NCBI GenBank assembly: GCA_913019975.1
Contig: CAJWBH010000001.1
Location: 248,001 to 312,000 of the forward strand
Origin: Thalassolituus maritimus
Lineage (GTDB): Bacteria; Pseudomonadota; Gammaproteobacteria; Pseudomonadales; Oceanobacteraceae
Direction of reading: 5' to 3'
DNA length: 64,000 nucleotides
A program made the position numbers and the translations under genes. Numbering within the stretch: the stretch's first letter is position 1; each line of letters begins with the position of its first letter. The notes under the pieces were generated by a model. The model saw only the letters and a list, made by a program, of their open reading frames with translations. It made no database searches and was not told the origin of the DNA. Below are positions 54,532 through 63,664 of this stretch, piece by piece.

Positions 54532-56259
54532 ATGGATGCGTCTTTCTGGGACGGCAAACGTGCGCCCGGTATCGTTGATACCATCAATGTGAATGAATAC
54601 GATTCGGTTGTTGAATGCATTGACAGTGCGTTCAAGCGCTACGCTGACCGCAAAGCATTCACCAGCGTAGGCTACACTCTGACCTATCGTGAAATCGACG
54701 AGTACAGTGCTGCATTCGCATCCTATCTCCAGAACCATACTACCCTGCAGCCAGGCGATCGTGTCGCGGTTCAGATGCCGAACATTATGCAGTGTCCGAT
54801 TGCGGTATACGGCGTTCTTCGTGCCGGTATGATTCTTGTGAACACGAACCCGCTGTACACTGAACGCGAAATGCTTCATCAGTTCAACGACTCAGGCGCT
54901 AAAGCCCTGGTGTGCATGGACATGTTCGCTAAATCTGTACAGAGCATCCTGCCAGAAACGGGCCTGAAGCACGTTATTGTGACCAGCCTTGCAGACATGC
55001 TGCCATTCCCTAAGCGTCAGCTGATCAATGCTGCTGCTAAATACATCAAGAAAATGATCCCGGATTACTCGTTGCCAACCGCTGTGCGTTTCCGTAAAGC
55101 GCTGAGCCTGGGTAAGTCTGCGGGTGCCTATAAGAAGAACCACATCACTGGTCACGACAGTACTATCGTTCTGCAGTACACCGGTGGTACAACAGGTGTT
55201 GCGAAGGGCGCTGAGCTGACCAACCTGAACCTGATTGCGAACATGCTGCAGGCGCGTGCCAACATGGCACAGGTTGATGATAACGGTAAGCCACTGAAAC
55301 CAGCCGAAGGCGCTACTGTAGTAGCTCCGCTGCCTCTGTATCACATCTACTCGTTCACTGTTCACCTGATGGCGATGCTGGATTCTGGTGATCACAGCAT
55401 CCTGATCGCGAACCCTCGTGACCCAGGCATGTTCATTAAAATGATCAAGCCTCATCGTCTGGACGGTTTTGTTGGTCTGAACACACTGTTTGTCGGGCTG
55501 TTGAACCACCCTGAATTTAAAGAGTGTAACTTCGAGCACCTGAACCTGACTCTGTCAGGCGGTACTGCTCTGATGGATGACACTGCCAAGCGTTGGAAAG
55601 AAACCACAGGTTGCGGTATCTCAGAAGGTTATGGTCTGACTGAATGTTCGCCAATTGTTGCGGTTAACCCAGCGGCTGGTCTTGAGCGTCTTGGTACTGT
55701 GGGCCAGGCTGTTCCGGGCACGTCACTGAAGTGTATCGACGATCAGGGTAACGAAGTGCCTCAGGGCGAGCGCGGTGAGCTGTGCGTTAAGGGTCCTCAG
55801 GTAATGAAAGGTTACTGGAACCGTCCTGAAGCGACCGCTGACTCTTTCACTGAAGACGGCGAATGGCTGAAGACCGGTGACGTTGCTGTTATCGATGACG
55901 ATGGTTTCGTGAAGATCGTTGACCGTATCAAAGACATGATCCTGGTATCTGGCTTCAATGTTTATCCAAACGAAATTGAAGAAGTTGTGGCAGCGCATCC
56001 TGCTGTTGAGAACTGTGCCGCGATCGGTATTCCGGATGCGAAGAGTGGTGAAGCAGTGAAACTGTTCATTATCTCTACCGATAAGAACCTCACTGCGGAT
56101 GACATCAAAGCTCACTGCCGTGAAAATCTGACCGGTTACAAACAGCCTAAGTACATTGAGTTCCGCGATGAACTGCCAATGACTCCGGTTGGTAAGATTC
56201 TCCGTCGTGAGCTGAAAGACGAAGAAGCTGCTAAGAACAAAGAAGCTGAGCCGGCTTAA
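54532..56259 (+). CDS. fadD: Long-chain fatty acid-CoA ligase FadD
   Basis: Activates fatty acids to acyl-CoA for beta-oxidation or lipid synthesis. 575 residues, AMP-binding superfamily. P-loop YTGGTTGVAKGAELTN (res ~219-234), GYGLTECSPIVAVNP (~364), and the C-terminal EWLKTGDVAVIDDDGFVKIVDRIKD with PVGKILRREL supplying the catalytic lysine. GGGGAAAAACC precedes the ATG. A terminator closes the gene. It is followed by a broken acyl-CoA dehydrogenase, the next enzyme of the pathway. Confidence 0.94.
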   Translation: MDASFWDGKRAPGIVDTINVNEYDSVVECIDSAFKRYADRKAFTSVGYTLTYREIDEYSAAFASYLQNHTTLQPGDRVAVQMPNIMQCPIAVYGVLRAGMILVNTNPLYTEREMLHQFNDSGAKALVCMDMFAKSVQSILPETGLKHVIVTSLADMLPFPKRQLINAAAKYIKKMIPDYSLPTAVRFRKALSLGKSAGAYKKNHITGHDSTIVLQYTGGTTGVAKGAELTNLNLIANMLQARANMAQVDDNGKPLKPAEGATVVAPLPLYHIYSFTVHLMAMLDSGDHSILIANPRDPGMFIKMIKPHRLDGFVGLNTLFVGLLNHPEFKECNFEHLNLTLSGGTALMDDTAKRWKETTGCGISEGYGLTECSPIVAVNPAAGLERLGTVGQAVPGTSLKCIDDQGNEVPQGERGELCVKGPQVMKGYWNRPEATADSFTEDGEWLKTGDVAVIDDDGFVKIVDRIKDMILVSGFNVYPNEIEEVVAAHPAVENCAAIGIPDAKSGEAVKLFIISTDKNLTADDIKAHCRENLTGYKQPKYIEFRDELPMTPVGKILRRELKDEEAAKNKEAEPA

Positions 56260-56296
56260 TTCCGCTCGGTACTTTGTTGCAATTTGCTGAAAATAG

Positions 56297-56324
56297 AAAC
56301 GGCCCCTCATGCAGGGGCCGTTTT
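56297..56324 (+). terminator. Rho-independent terminator after fadD
   Basis: AAACGGCCCCT pairs with AGGGGCCGTTT around CATGC and is followed by a T-rich stretch. Located about 40 bases after the stop. Confidence 0.9.
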
Positions 56325-56428
56325 GTTTCTTGACCTATCTCAATAACACCCGCAGAACCCCCCGGACTTACCAGTGTGACACCCTCTGTTGGTCATCGCG
56401 GCCAATCGCTGCTTCTGGCTGCCGCTGA

Positions 56429-57691
56429 AAGAATGCTGATGGTAGCTACAACATCACCGGGACTAAGATTTTTATTTCTTCGGGTGAACACGACTTTACC
56501 GACAACATTATTCATATCGTACTTGCCCGTCTTCCTGATGCGCCTGCAGGCACAAAAGGTATCTCGCTGTTTATCGTGCCTAAGCTGAATGTGAACGACG
56601 ATGGTAGTGATGGCGAGACGAACAACGTGACCTGCGGTTCTATCGAGCACAAAATGGGTATTCACGGTTCGTCTACCTGTGTCATGAACTTCGACGGTTC
56701 TAAAGGCTTCCTGATCGGCCCTGAGAATAAGGGCCTGCACTGCATGTTCACCTTCATGAACACGGCTCGTCTGGGTACTTCTATTCAGGGTATCGGTGCG
56801 GCTGAACTGTCGTTCCAGGGCGCACTGCCATATGCCAAAGAGCGTCGTTCAATGCGCTCCCTGAGCGGTAAGAAGAGTCCGGACAAAGTGGCTGATGCAC
56901 TGATCGTTCACCCGGACGTACGTCGTATGCTGCTGACTCAGAAAGCCATCGCCGAAGGCGGTCGTGCCATGCTGTATTATGCAGCGACGCTGGCAGACAA
57001 AATGATGGCCTCACATGCTGCAGGCGATATGAAAGGCTACGAGGACTGGGACGACAAACTAGGCTTCCTGACGCCAATCATGAAAGCGGGTCTGACAGAA
57101 CTGGGTTACGAAGCGGCGAACCACGGTGTTCAGGTATACGGTGGTCACGGCTTTATTAAAGAATGGGGCATGGAGCAGATCATCCGTGATACTCAGATTG
57201 CCAAGCTGTACGAAGGTACTACAGGCGTTCAGGCACTCGACCTGCTGGGTCGTAAGATCCTGCTGGGCCGTATGAAGTCATTTGATGATTTCCGCGCTGT
57301 GGTAAACCAGTTCATTAAGAACCACAAAAATACCAAAGAGATGAAGCCGTTCATCAAGCAGCTGAAGCGGGCGATGATTGCCTGGCGTCTGAACACTTTC
57401 CGTATTGCGTTCAAAGCACGAAAAGACCGCGACATGGTAGGTGCTGCGTCAGTCGATTACCTGATGTACTCGTGCTACATCGTGATGGCGTTCTTCTGGG
57501 CGAAAATGGCGGATGCTGCTTACACTAACATCGCTGAGGGGAAAGATGTCGATTTTCATAAAGCGAAAATTCAGACCGCAGAATTTTATTATGATCGTCT
57601 TCTGCCTCGAGCGAAAGCACACAGGAAAATGATGCTAAAAGATCCGAAGTCTCTGATGCAGATGGATGAGGAGAGCTTTGCTTTTCTGTAA
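56429..57691 (+). pseudogene. fadE: Acyl-CoA dehydrogenase (FadE), 5'-truncated
   Basis: The open frame starts after an in-frame TGA (56426-56428) directly in the middle of the flavoprotein: NADGSYNITGTKIFISSGEHD is an internal strand region of ~600-residue FadE proteins, and the first ~190-200 residues are missing. Downstream the sequence is well preserved to the C-terminal domain (HGVQVYGGHGFIKEWGMEQIIRD with the catalytic region, ending DEESFAFL). The only start candidate is a GTG at 56576, leaving a 371-residue fragment without the substrate-binding N-terminus. The N-terminus is not found in the 56260-56428 stretch, so it was deleted, not frameshifted. Confidence 0.85.
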
Positions 57692-57706
57692 GTGAGATCT
57701 GACGAT

Positions 57707-57740
57707 AATAAAACGGCCAGCAAATGCTGGCCGTTTTATT
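57707..57740. terminator. Bidirectional terminator between fadE remnant and sensor
   Basis: AATAAAACGGCCAGCA pairs perfectly with TGCTGGCCGTTTTATT (16 bases). T runs lie on both sides, and the genes on both sides converge here. Confidence 0.9.
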
Positions 57741-57756
57741 GTCCGGGGAATATTAA

Positions 57757-59580
57757 TCAGGCTTCGACTTCGCTTTCATCATCGTCATGCACTGACTTGT
57801 CAGAGTAATCATAGAGCGCGATTGAAAGATCAATATCGAGCGTATTCTCATCGCTTAACTGGCGGTTCAGATCGCCATGGAAGCGGGTTGTGGTGATATG
57901 TTCAGCCAGACCAAAGTGCGGATGAGGCGTTACTTCGTCGGTGCCTTCCGGGAGTGCCAGTGAGAAGTGAACCTGTGCCATGGCACCTTTTACTTCCGCA
58001 CTGGATTTGAGAAGGGTTGCACGTTCCAACATTGGCTCTCGTTCGAGAATTAGGCTGATCAGGAATGACAGCAGTCCGGCCGGTTCTGATATCACTAAAG
58101 AGAATGGCATCTGAGTCACGGTTCGGACAGACTTAAGAATCTCAGATTCGTGTAGCAGGTCGTCGAAGAGCTTCGGCAGATCAACAGCGCCCTGGCCCTC
58201 GTTGGTGCAATGGCGCAGATACTCGCGCATGACCGGCATTCTGCCTGGGAGGTCTGCACCTTCTGGGTAGTGCTCTTCCATTTCTGCAAGCAGCCACTTC
58301 TTGAACTCATTCGTCGACTGCTGATTCACCTGAGCATTTTTCTGCTCCAGACGGGTCTCGAGGCGCCTTACTGTTTCACGGGCCTTCTGTTGCTCTGTGT
58401 ACAGCTGCTCCGTGCGCTCGGTGACTTTATTCTCAAGTGACGCTGCTAACTCATGAGCACGGCGGGTTGCAGACTGTTCGCGGGTTTTATCCAGCATGCA
58501 GATCAGAACTTCACGAGGGCGCGATTCACTGAACTGGAGCGTTTGCATGGTGATATCGAAATAGCACTTCTCATTGCGGAAGTTGGCAATGGTAAATTCG
58601 CCATGCAGTCGCGATATGCGGCCAAGCAATAACTGGTTAATCTTTTCCCGCTGCTCCGGACCTTTAAGCCCCCGAACCATGTCACGGATATGTTCCATCG
58701 CACTGGGCATGGACTCCAACTCCTGGCGCGTGGTCGCCAGATGCCGTGCAAAGTGGTTATTACATTGAAGATGGTCAGACTCAGGCAGGTATCTCGCAAA
58801 GCCCAGAGAGGCGTTGTCAATTGCGACTGTCAGCTGCTCTTTGGTTTCGACCAGCTGCTCTCGGGCCTGCTCCCGTTCCTGGGCGTCACTGCGAAGGGTT
58901 TCGCGCATGCGGTTAATTGCGTTGGCGACCATGTCGAGCTCATCTGATCGCTTATGTTGATCGCTGAACTGCAACGGATCATCAAGATTATTCAGGCTGA
59001 AGGTGTGTGCCCACTGGGCCATCACATCTAACCGGCGGGTAATCAGCAGGCGTACCATAACAAGGATGAAAATAGAGACTGAAAAAGTCTTTATAAACTG
59101 GGTGCCGATGATGGTGACTGCTTTGTGCTTGAGATCATCATAGAGGCCGGTGTAGTTCACATTCAGGTAAAGGTTACCGAGCTCGTATTCCTGAGAAGCG
59201 CTCTGGTGCGTCAGCGGAAACGAATAATGAAGGTCCGCGGCGGCATAAATATCTCCCGCGCTCTGTACCAGCTTCTCACGACTTTCGATGTAGACGTAAA
59301 CCACACCCGGGAAGTTGAGGATACCGGAGAGCTGAGATTCGATCTGGCGGTTGTCAAAGTTCCAGAGGCTGTAGCTGATACTTTCCTGGTAACTGGCGTG
59401 GATCTGATCGAGGTTGCTGCGGTATTGGCTGACACCGCGGCGGTAATCAGAATAGAGTACAAAGCCCGAGGCCAGGACACTGACGATAAAGCTGAAAGCC
59501 AGAAGATATGACAGCAGACGCACGCCAACGTGGCTTTTCTGAACGAATTCCTGATCAGTCTGTTTCTGCGGGCTACTCAA
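57757..59580 (-). CDS. Membrane sensor protein with HAMP, PAS and degenerate output, 607 aa
   Basis: One membrane helix near residue 25-45, a periplasmic sensor domain (~50-160, SRE/PGVVYVYIE strands), a second helix (~175-195), HAMP (~200-250), PAS-like domain (~265-370) and a long coiled coil (~380-430, ENKVTERTEQLYTEQQKARETVRRLETRLEQKN). The following ~180 residues occupy the place of a histidine kinase module, but no phosphoacceptor H-box, no N/G boxes and no GGDEF or EAL motifs are visible. It may be an inactive sensor or use a novel output. The acidic C-terminus is DDDESEVEA. Confidence 0.75.
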   Translation of the reverse strand: MSSPQKQTDQEFVQKSHVGVRLLSYLLAFSFIVSVLASGFVLYSDYRRGVSQYRSNLDQIHASYQESISYSLWNFDNRQIESQLSGILNFPGVVYVYIESREKLVQSAGDIYAAADLHYSFPLTHQSASQEYELGNLYLNVNYTGLYDDLKHKAVTIIGTQFIKTFSVSIFILVMVRLLITRRLDVMAQWAHTFSLNNLDDPLQFSDQHKRSDELDMVANAINRMRETLRSDAQEREQAREQLVETKEQLTVAIDNASLGFARYLPESDHLQCNNHFARHLATTRQELESMPSAMEHIRDMVRGLKGPEQREKINQLLLGRISRLHGEFTIANFRNEKCYFDITMQTLQFSESRPREVLICMLDKTREQSATRRAHELAASLENKVTERTEQLYTEQQKARETVRRLETRLEQKNAQVNQQSTNEFKKWLLAEMEEHYPEGADLPGRMPVMREYLRHCTNEGQGAVDLPKLFDDLLHESEILKSVRTVTQMPFSLVISEPAGLLSFLISLILEREPMLERATLLKSSAEVKGAMAQVHFSLALPEGTDEVTPHPHFGLAEHITTTRFHGDLNRQLSDENTLDIDLSIALYDYSDKSVHDDDESEVEA

Positions 59581-59757
59581 GTCCTGTGTCCTGCAATTAT
59601 GAAAGTTATACTCGTTTTGTAACTATAGGCCAGAAAACAAATTTTGACGACCAGAGATCAACAGGGTCATATTCTCTGGCTTGTTTCGTACATTCTTCGC
59701 CGAAAATTGACATAGATCGTGCTTCGCGCCTGTGAACCGTTCGTTGTTGTTTTGTTC

Positions 59758-59771
59758 TTGATTTGTATCAA
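59758..59771. promoter_or_regulatory. FNR/ANR box upstream of ompW
   Basis: TTGATTTGTATCAA is a perfect match to TTGAT-N4-ATCAA. It lies about 65 bases upstream of the ompW start. A nearby AATGAC/GTCATT inverted repeat (59770-59789) could bind a second regulator. Confidence 0.7.
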
Positions 59772-59836
59772 ATGACGTCAATGTCATTTACGTATTCTGG
59801 CTGTGTTTTCTATTGCACAGACATAAGGAGTGCGCG

Positions 59837-60478
59837 ATGAAACTGATGAAAACCCTGATCGCTGGTGCTGTATCAATGGCTTTCCTTCCTGCCGTTCCCG
59901 CATTTGCATACGAAGCTGGGGATATTATCGTTAAAGCTGGCGTAATCAATGTTATTCCGAAAGATGGCAACGCCGATACCAGTGCTCTGGTGCCAGATTC
60001 AGAGTTGGATATCGATAGCAATATTCAACTCGGGCTGACCGGTGTTTATATGGTCAATCAGTACCTCGGTGTGGAATTGCTTGCTGCAACACCTTTTGAA
60101 CACACTGCCGAAGGTGATGGTGGGGCGATCGACGGTGCCGATGTTCTGACTACGAAACACCTTCCGCCTACTTTATCAGCGCAATACTACCCTATGGGCG
60201 CGGACTCTGCGATTCAGCCATATGTTGGTTTAGGCGTAAACTACACCTTCTTCTTTGACGAAGAGGATGATGCTGGCCTTGGCTCTAACGGACTGAAACC
60301 AAGCTTTGGCTTAGCATACAGCGCCGGTGTTGATTATATGATCAATGATAACTGGTTGGTTAACGCTTCTCTCTGGAAAGTGGATATCGACACTGAGGTA
60401 AAAGGTGGCGCTGCGGATGGCCTGGATGTCGAGATTGATCCTGTCGCCTTTATGGTTGCGTGCGGCTATAAGTTCTGA
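59837..60478 (+). CDS. ompW: Outer membrane protein OmpW
   Basis: Eight-stranded beta-barrel porin for small hydrophobic molecules. 213 residues with Sec signal MKLMKTLIAGAVSMAFLPAVPAFA. Family pattern: GDIIVKAGVINVIPKDGN, TAEGDGGAIDGADVLTTKHLPPTLSAQYYP, YVGLGVNYTFFF, and the terminal AFMVACGYKF with C-terminal Phe. The start is ATG 59837 because TAAGGAG lies six bases upstream. An FNR box is present upstream, as in enteric ompW, so anaerobic induction is likely. A terminator follows. Confidence 0.93.
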   Translation: MKLMKTLIAGAVSMAFLPAVPAFAYEAGDIIVKAGVINVIPKDGNADTSALVPDSELDIDSNIQLGLTGVYMVNQYLGVELLAATPFEHTAEGDGGAIDGADVLTTKHLPPTLSAQYYPMGADSAIQPYVGLGVNYTFFFDEEDDAGLGSNGLKPSFGLAYSAGVDYMINDNWLVNASLWKVDIDTEVKGGAADGLDVEIDPVAFMVACGYKF

Positions 60479-60496
60479 GCAGCCATCATGACCAAT

Positions 60497-60527
60497 AAAA
60501 AAACCGGGCGATTGCCCGGTTTTTTTT
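60497..60527. terminator. Rho-independent terminator between ompW and cls
   Basis: AAACCGGGC pairs with GCCCGGTTT around GATT; A run before and T run after allow termination in both directions. Confidence 0.9.
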
Positions 60528-60540
60528 ATTGCTATTGGTT

Positions 60541-61938
60541 TTACAGCACAGGCGCTATAAGGCGAAGCAGGCGCGCAAGAAGCTGCTTCCACCAGCGCTG
60601 ATCGACGTGAGTAGGGCGACAATGGTCGAGGTCATCAAGCATCATCGCCTCGATTTCAGCAGCGAACTCTTTGTCTTTAATCAGAGCGCCAATTTCGAAG
60701 TTGATGCGCAGCGAGCGGTTATCCAGATTGGCACTGCTAACGCACGACCACTCATCGTCTACCAATAGAACTTTCTGATGAAGGAAGCCCGGTGTGTAAG
60801 TGTAAAACTGCACCTGAGCTTTCTGTAAGGAGGCGACATAGCTGCGGTTCGCCTGAGCTACCATCCAGTTATCAGAGATACCCGGAAGAATAATCCTGAC
60901 ATCAACTCCACGCAGGCCAGCCAGTTGAAGCGCAGCATAGACGTTCTGGTCCGGAACGAAATACGGGCTCACAATCCAGCAGCGCTCTGTGGCGGTGTTA
61001 ATCATGTGCGTAAAGAACAGGCTGCCGCTGTCGTAGTAATCGGCGGGACTTGGGTTAATGCACATCACCTTGCGATTGCCCATCACCTGTGGCGATTCCC
61101 AACACAGTACCGGAGTATCACCTGTCGCCCACATCCAGTCTTCACAGAAGGATAACTGAAACGCCAGCGATACCGGGCCGGACACACGCATGTGCGTGTC
61201 ACGCCAGTGGCCAATTTCCGGGTCTTTGCCCAGATACTCGATGCCCACGTTATGGCCGCCCACGAAGGTTGTGTGATCATCGATAATCACCAGCTTACGG
61301 TGGTTGCGGAAGTTGATGTTGGTCCGGTTGCGCAGTTTGAGTGGGTTAAAGCGAGATACTTCTATGCCAGCATCTGTCATCTGCCTGATGAAATTCTTAT
61401 CCAGACCACCAGAGCCGATTTCATCATAAAGCAGGTAGACCCTGACACCTTCAGCCACTTTCTGGCACAGTACATCAGCAAAGCACTGTCCCAGAGCATC
61501 GTCGCGGAAAGTATAAAACTGCACGCAGACGGTATGCCGCGCTGTTCTTATGGTGTTCAGAATCGCATTGAAGGTATCGTGTCCGTTAATCAGTAGCTGA
61601 GTGTCATTGCCATCCAGCATCGGGACGCGAAAAAGTCTCTGTAGTGGCAGGGTGGTCGTGTCAGGCGACAGTACAGCATCAGTCAGAGTTTTACGGATCT
61701 GCCGCTGACGTTTAGCCAGGTGCGTGTCCTTTTTTCGGCGAGCGCGACGATAACCTCTGAAGCGGCGACTACCAAAGAGAAGATAAACGGGAAGGGCTAC
61801 CAGTGGCATCAATATCAGAGCAAGTACCCAGGCGGCTGTTCCCTGCGCGGTCCGGCCTTGCCACAAAGCGTCAGCGGCGGCTGCTATGCCGCCGATGTAT
61901 AAGAGGATGGGCCACACCCACCAGGCAAAAGCTTCCAT
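60541..61938 (-). CDS. cls: Cardiolipin synthase (ClsA type)
   Basis: Membrane phospholipase D-superfamily enzyme that makes cardiolipin. 465 residues. Two N-terminal membrane helices (~5-60), then HKD motif 1 in FRNHRKLVIIDDHTTFVGGHN (~210-230) and HKD motif 2 in FLHQKVLLVDDEWSCVSSANLD (~390-410). ARRKKDTHLAKRQR is a basic linker. The C-terminus HVDQRWWKQLLARLLRLIAPVL is the usual amphipathic end. Minus strand, followed by ompW's convergent terminator. folE lies 87 bases upstream on the same strand. Confidence 0.95.
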   Translation of the reverse strand: MEAFAWWVWPILLYIGGIAAAADALWQGRTAQGTAAWVLALILMPLVALPVYLLFGSRRFRGYRRARRKKDTHLAKRQRQIRKTLTDAVLSPDTTTLPLQRLFRVPMLDGNDTQLLINGHDTFNAILNTIRTARHTVCVQFYTFRDDALGQCFADVLCQKVAEGVRVYLLYDEIGSGGLDKNFIRQMTDAGIEVSRFNPLKLRNRTNINFRNHRKLVIIDDHTTFVGGHNVGIEYLGKDPEIGHWRDTHMRVSGPVSLAFQLSFCEDWMWATGDTPVLCWESPQVMGNRKVMCINPSPADYYDSGSLFFTHMINTATERCWIVSPYFVPDQNVYAALQLAGLRGVDVRIILPGISDNWMVAQANRSYVASLQKAQVQFYTYTPGFLHQKVLLVDDEWSCVSSANLDNRSLRINFEIGALIKDKEFAAEIEAMMLDDLDHCRPTHVDQRWWKQLLARLLRLIAPVL

Positions 61939-62025
61939 AATCTTCCTGAGACGACTTTAAGTCATGTGAAAAGGCGCCTGGCGCCATTCGATATCAGACG
62001 GGTCAGCAGGTGAGGTGGCTTGTAA

Positions 62026-62577
62026 TCAGAGGCCGACGAGTCTCATGAATTCTTCACGGGTCGCCTGATTAGCGCGAAAGTCACCCTTCATCACCGAGGT
62101 GCGCATCATTGAGTTCTGCTTCTGTACGCCACGCATCATCATACACATGTGCTTGGCTTCAACGATGACACCTACACCACGACAGCCCGTGACTTCTTCG
62201 ACGGCTTCCGCGATCTGTTTCGTCATGTTCTCCTGAATCTGAAGTCGACGTCCGAACATGTCAACAATTCGCGCGAACTTGGAGAGGCCGAGTACTTTAC
62301 CGTTTGGCAGGTAACCAATATGGCATCGGCCGATAAATGGCAACATGTGGTGCTCACACAGTGAGTAAAACTCGATGCCCTCTACTACAACCATTTCGTC
62401 GTTATCGCTGCTGAATACGGCACCGTTGACTACTTCATCGATTTTGGTCTCGTAACCACTGGTCAGGAACTGCATCGCTTTCGCAGCTCGTTTGGGTGTA
62501 TCCAGAAGGCCTTCGCGTGAGACGTCTTCGCCTAATTCAGTTAATACATCACTGTAAAGTGATTCTAGTTTCGACAT
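62026..62577 (-). CDS. folE: GTP cyclohydrolase I
   Basis: First enzyme of tetrahydrofolate/queuosine precursor synthesis: GTP to 7,8-dihydroneopterin triphosphate. 183 residues. Zn/active site: [20 protein letters not shown] (Cys-x-x-His-His), [28 protein letters not shown] and [22 protein letters not shown] single gene with a GTCGTGACCAAAA-type 5' region. Spacing to murI (83 bases) includes an inverted repeat that probably terminates murI. Confidence 0.96.
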   Translation of the reverse strand: MSKLESLYSDVLTELGEDVSREGLLDTPKRAAKAMQFLTSGYETKIDEVVNGAVFSSDNDEMVVVEGIEFYSLCEHHMLPFIGRCHIGYLPNGKVLGLSKFARIVDMFGRRLQIQENMTKQIAEAVEEVTGCRGVGVIVEAKHMCMMMRGVQKQNSMMRTSVMKGDFRANQATREEFMRLVGL

Positions 62578-62627
62578 TTTGGTTCCGTCGCTTATTCAGA
62601 TTTGAAGTAATAGTACTTAATTCGATG

Positions 62628-62661
62628 AAACTTATACAGGGTTTTGTGCTTGTATAAGTTT
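62628..62661 (-). terminator. Hairpin after murI
   Basis: AAACTTATACA / TGTATAAGTTT, 11-base arms around a 12-base loop, running into T on the minus strand. Adjacent to the murI stop at 62661-62663. Confidence 0.6.
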
Positions 62662-63548
62662 TATTGTGTTATCGGCCAGTCGAATGGCATTCGTTTTACG
62701 CGCTCGCCAAGCTCAGAAAGGTAGCCAGCGACGCCATCAGGCTCATGTCTTCCGGTCCAGTGCAACCATGTATGGCTCCCGGTTTCTCCAGGCAGACCGC
62801 TTTCCGCCGAAACCCTTATTTCTGAGATATTTACTGACCTTGTTGAGACTGCAGCACGGAGTATTTTATCGGTCTGGCGAGCAATTGCTTCACCTGAGTC
62901 AATCCAGTGATGATCCGGCCAGAGATGTTCTAATTCGTTGCGCAGAAGTGGGTAGTGTGTACAGCCAAGTACAATGGCTTTCATGTCCGGGTATGTCTCC
63001 AGCCAGGGGCCAAGGTGGGCCTCAAGTTCTGAACTGACGTCCTCGCCGGAGATCGCACGCTCCGCGTAACTGACCAGCAGTGGGCTTCCAAAACGGTGAA
63101 CTTCGAAGCCTTCAGCGAAGTCTGATATGAGGTTGTCGGTGTATGGGCGCTTCACCGTCGCGGGAGTTGCGAGAAGACCGAATGAGGTATCAGCCGAACT
63201 CGCGCAATACCCGGCGGCGACTCTCACCGCGGGCACAACGCCCACAACTGGGATGTCGAGTACTTCACGGAGTAATGGCAGGGCTAACGTACTGGCAGTG
63301 TTGCAAGCGAGAACAAGTACCGCAGGATCGAAGCGCTCGACTGCTGCCTTGCATAATTCAGGGATTCGGCGTTCAAGGAGGCTATCACTCTGATTACCGT
63401 ACGGAAAACAGGCTGTGTCCATCAGGTAATGAAAGCGCGTTACCGGGAGTTTCTTGCGGACCTCACGAAGTATCGACAGACCACCGGCGCCAGAGTCAAA
63501 AATCAGGATGCTGTTGTCTCGGGAAACATGAGGCGTGGAGGTAACCAC
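62661..63548 (-). CDS. murI: Glutamate racemase
   Basis: Makes D-glutamate for peptidoglycan. 295 residues. Catalytic cysteines in VLACNTASTLALPLL and VLGCTHYPLLRNEL; nucleotide-like motif DSGAGGLSILREV near the start and HYLMDTACFPYGNQS. The ATG at 63548 is the only start with good homology context, though the first ~12 residues are variable. Minus strand; divergent from the partial gene at the right edge. Confidence 0.95.
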   Translation of the reverse strand: MVTSTPHVSRDNSILIFDSGAGGLSILREVRKKLPVTRFHYLMDTACFPYGNQSDSLLERRIPELCKAAVERFDPAVLVLACNTASTLALPLLREVLDIPVVGVVPAVRVAAGYCASSADTSFGLLATPATVKRPYTDNLISDFAEGFEVHRFGSPLLVSYAERAISGEDVSSELEAHLGPWLETYPDMKAIVLGCTHYPLLRNELEHLWPDHHWIDSGEAIARQTDKILRAAVSTRSVNISEIRVSAESGLPGETGSHTWLHWTGRHEPDGVAGYLSELGERVKRMPFDWPITQ

Positions 63549-63664
63549 TGAAGAGAAGTCCGCAGGTTAGTCAGTATTGCCGGCATTCTATCAAAGAAAT
63601 TTCGCTCATGCCGGGCAAAAATCAGGACAGCGTCTACACTGAGTGGAACGGGAGAGGACGAACC

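Noticed and set aside
56376-56588. 70-codon frame at the front of the fadE remnant
   Set aside because: Out of frame with the preserved fadE sequence and without family features; it does not supply the missing N-terminus.
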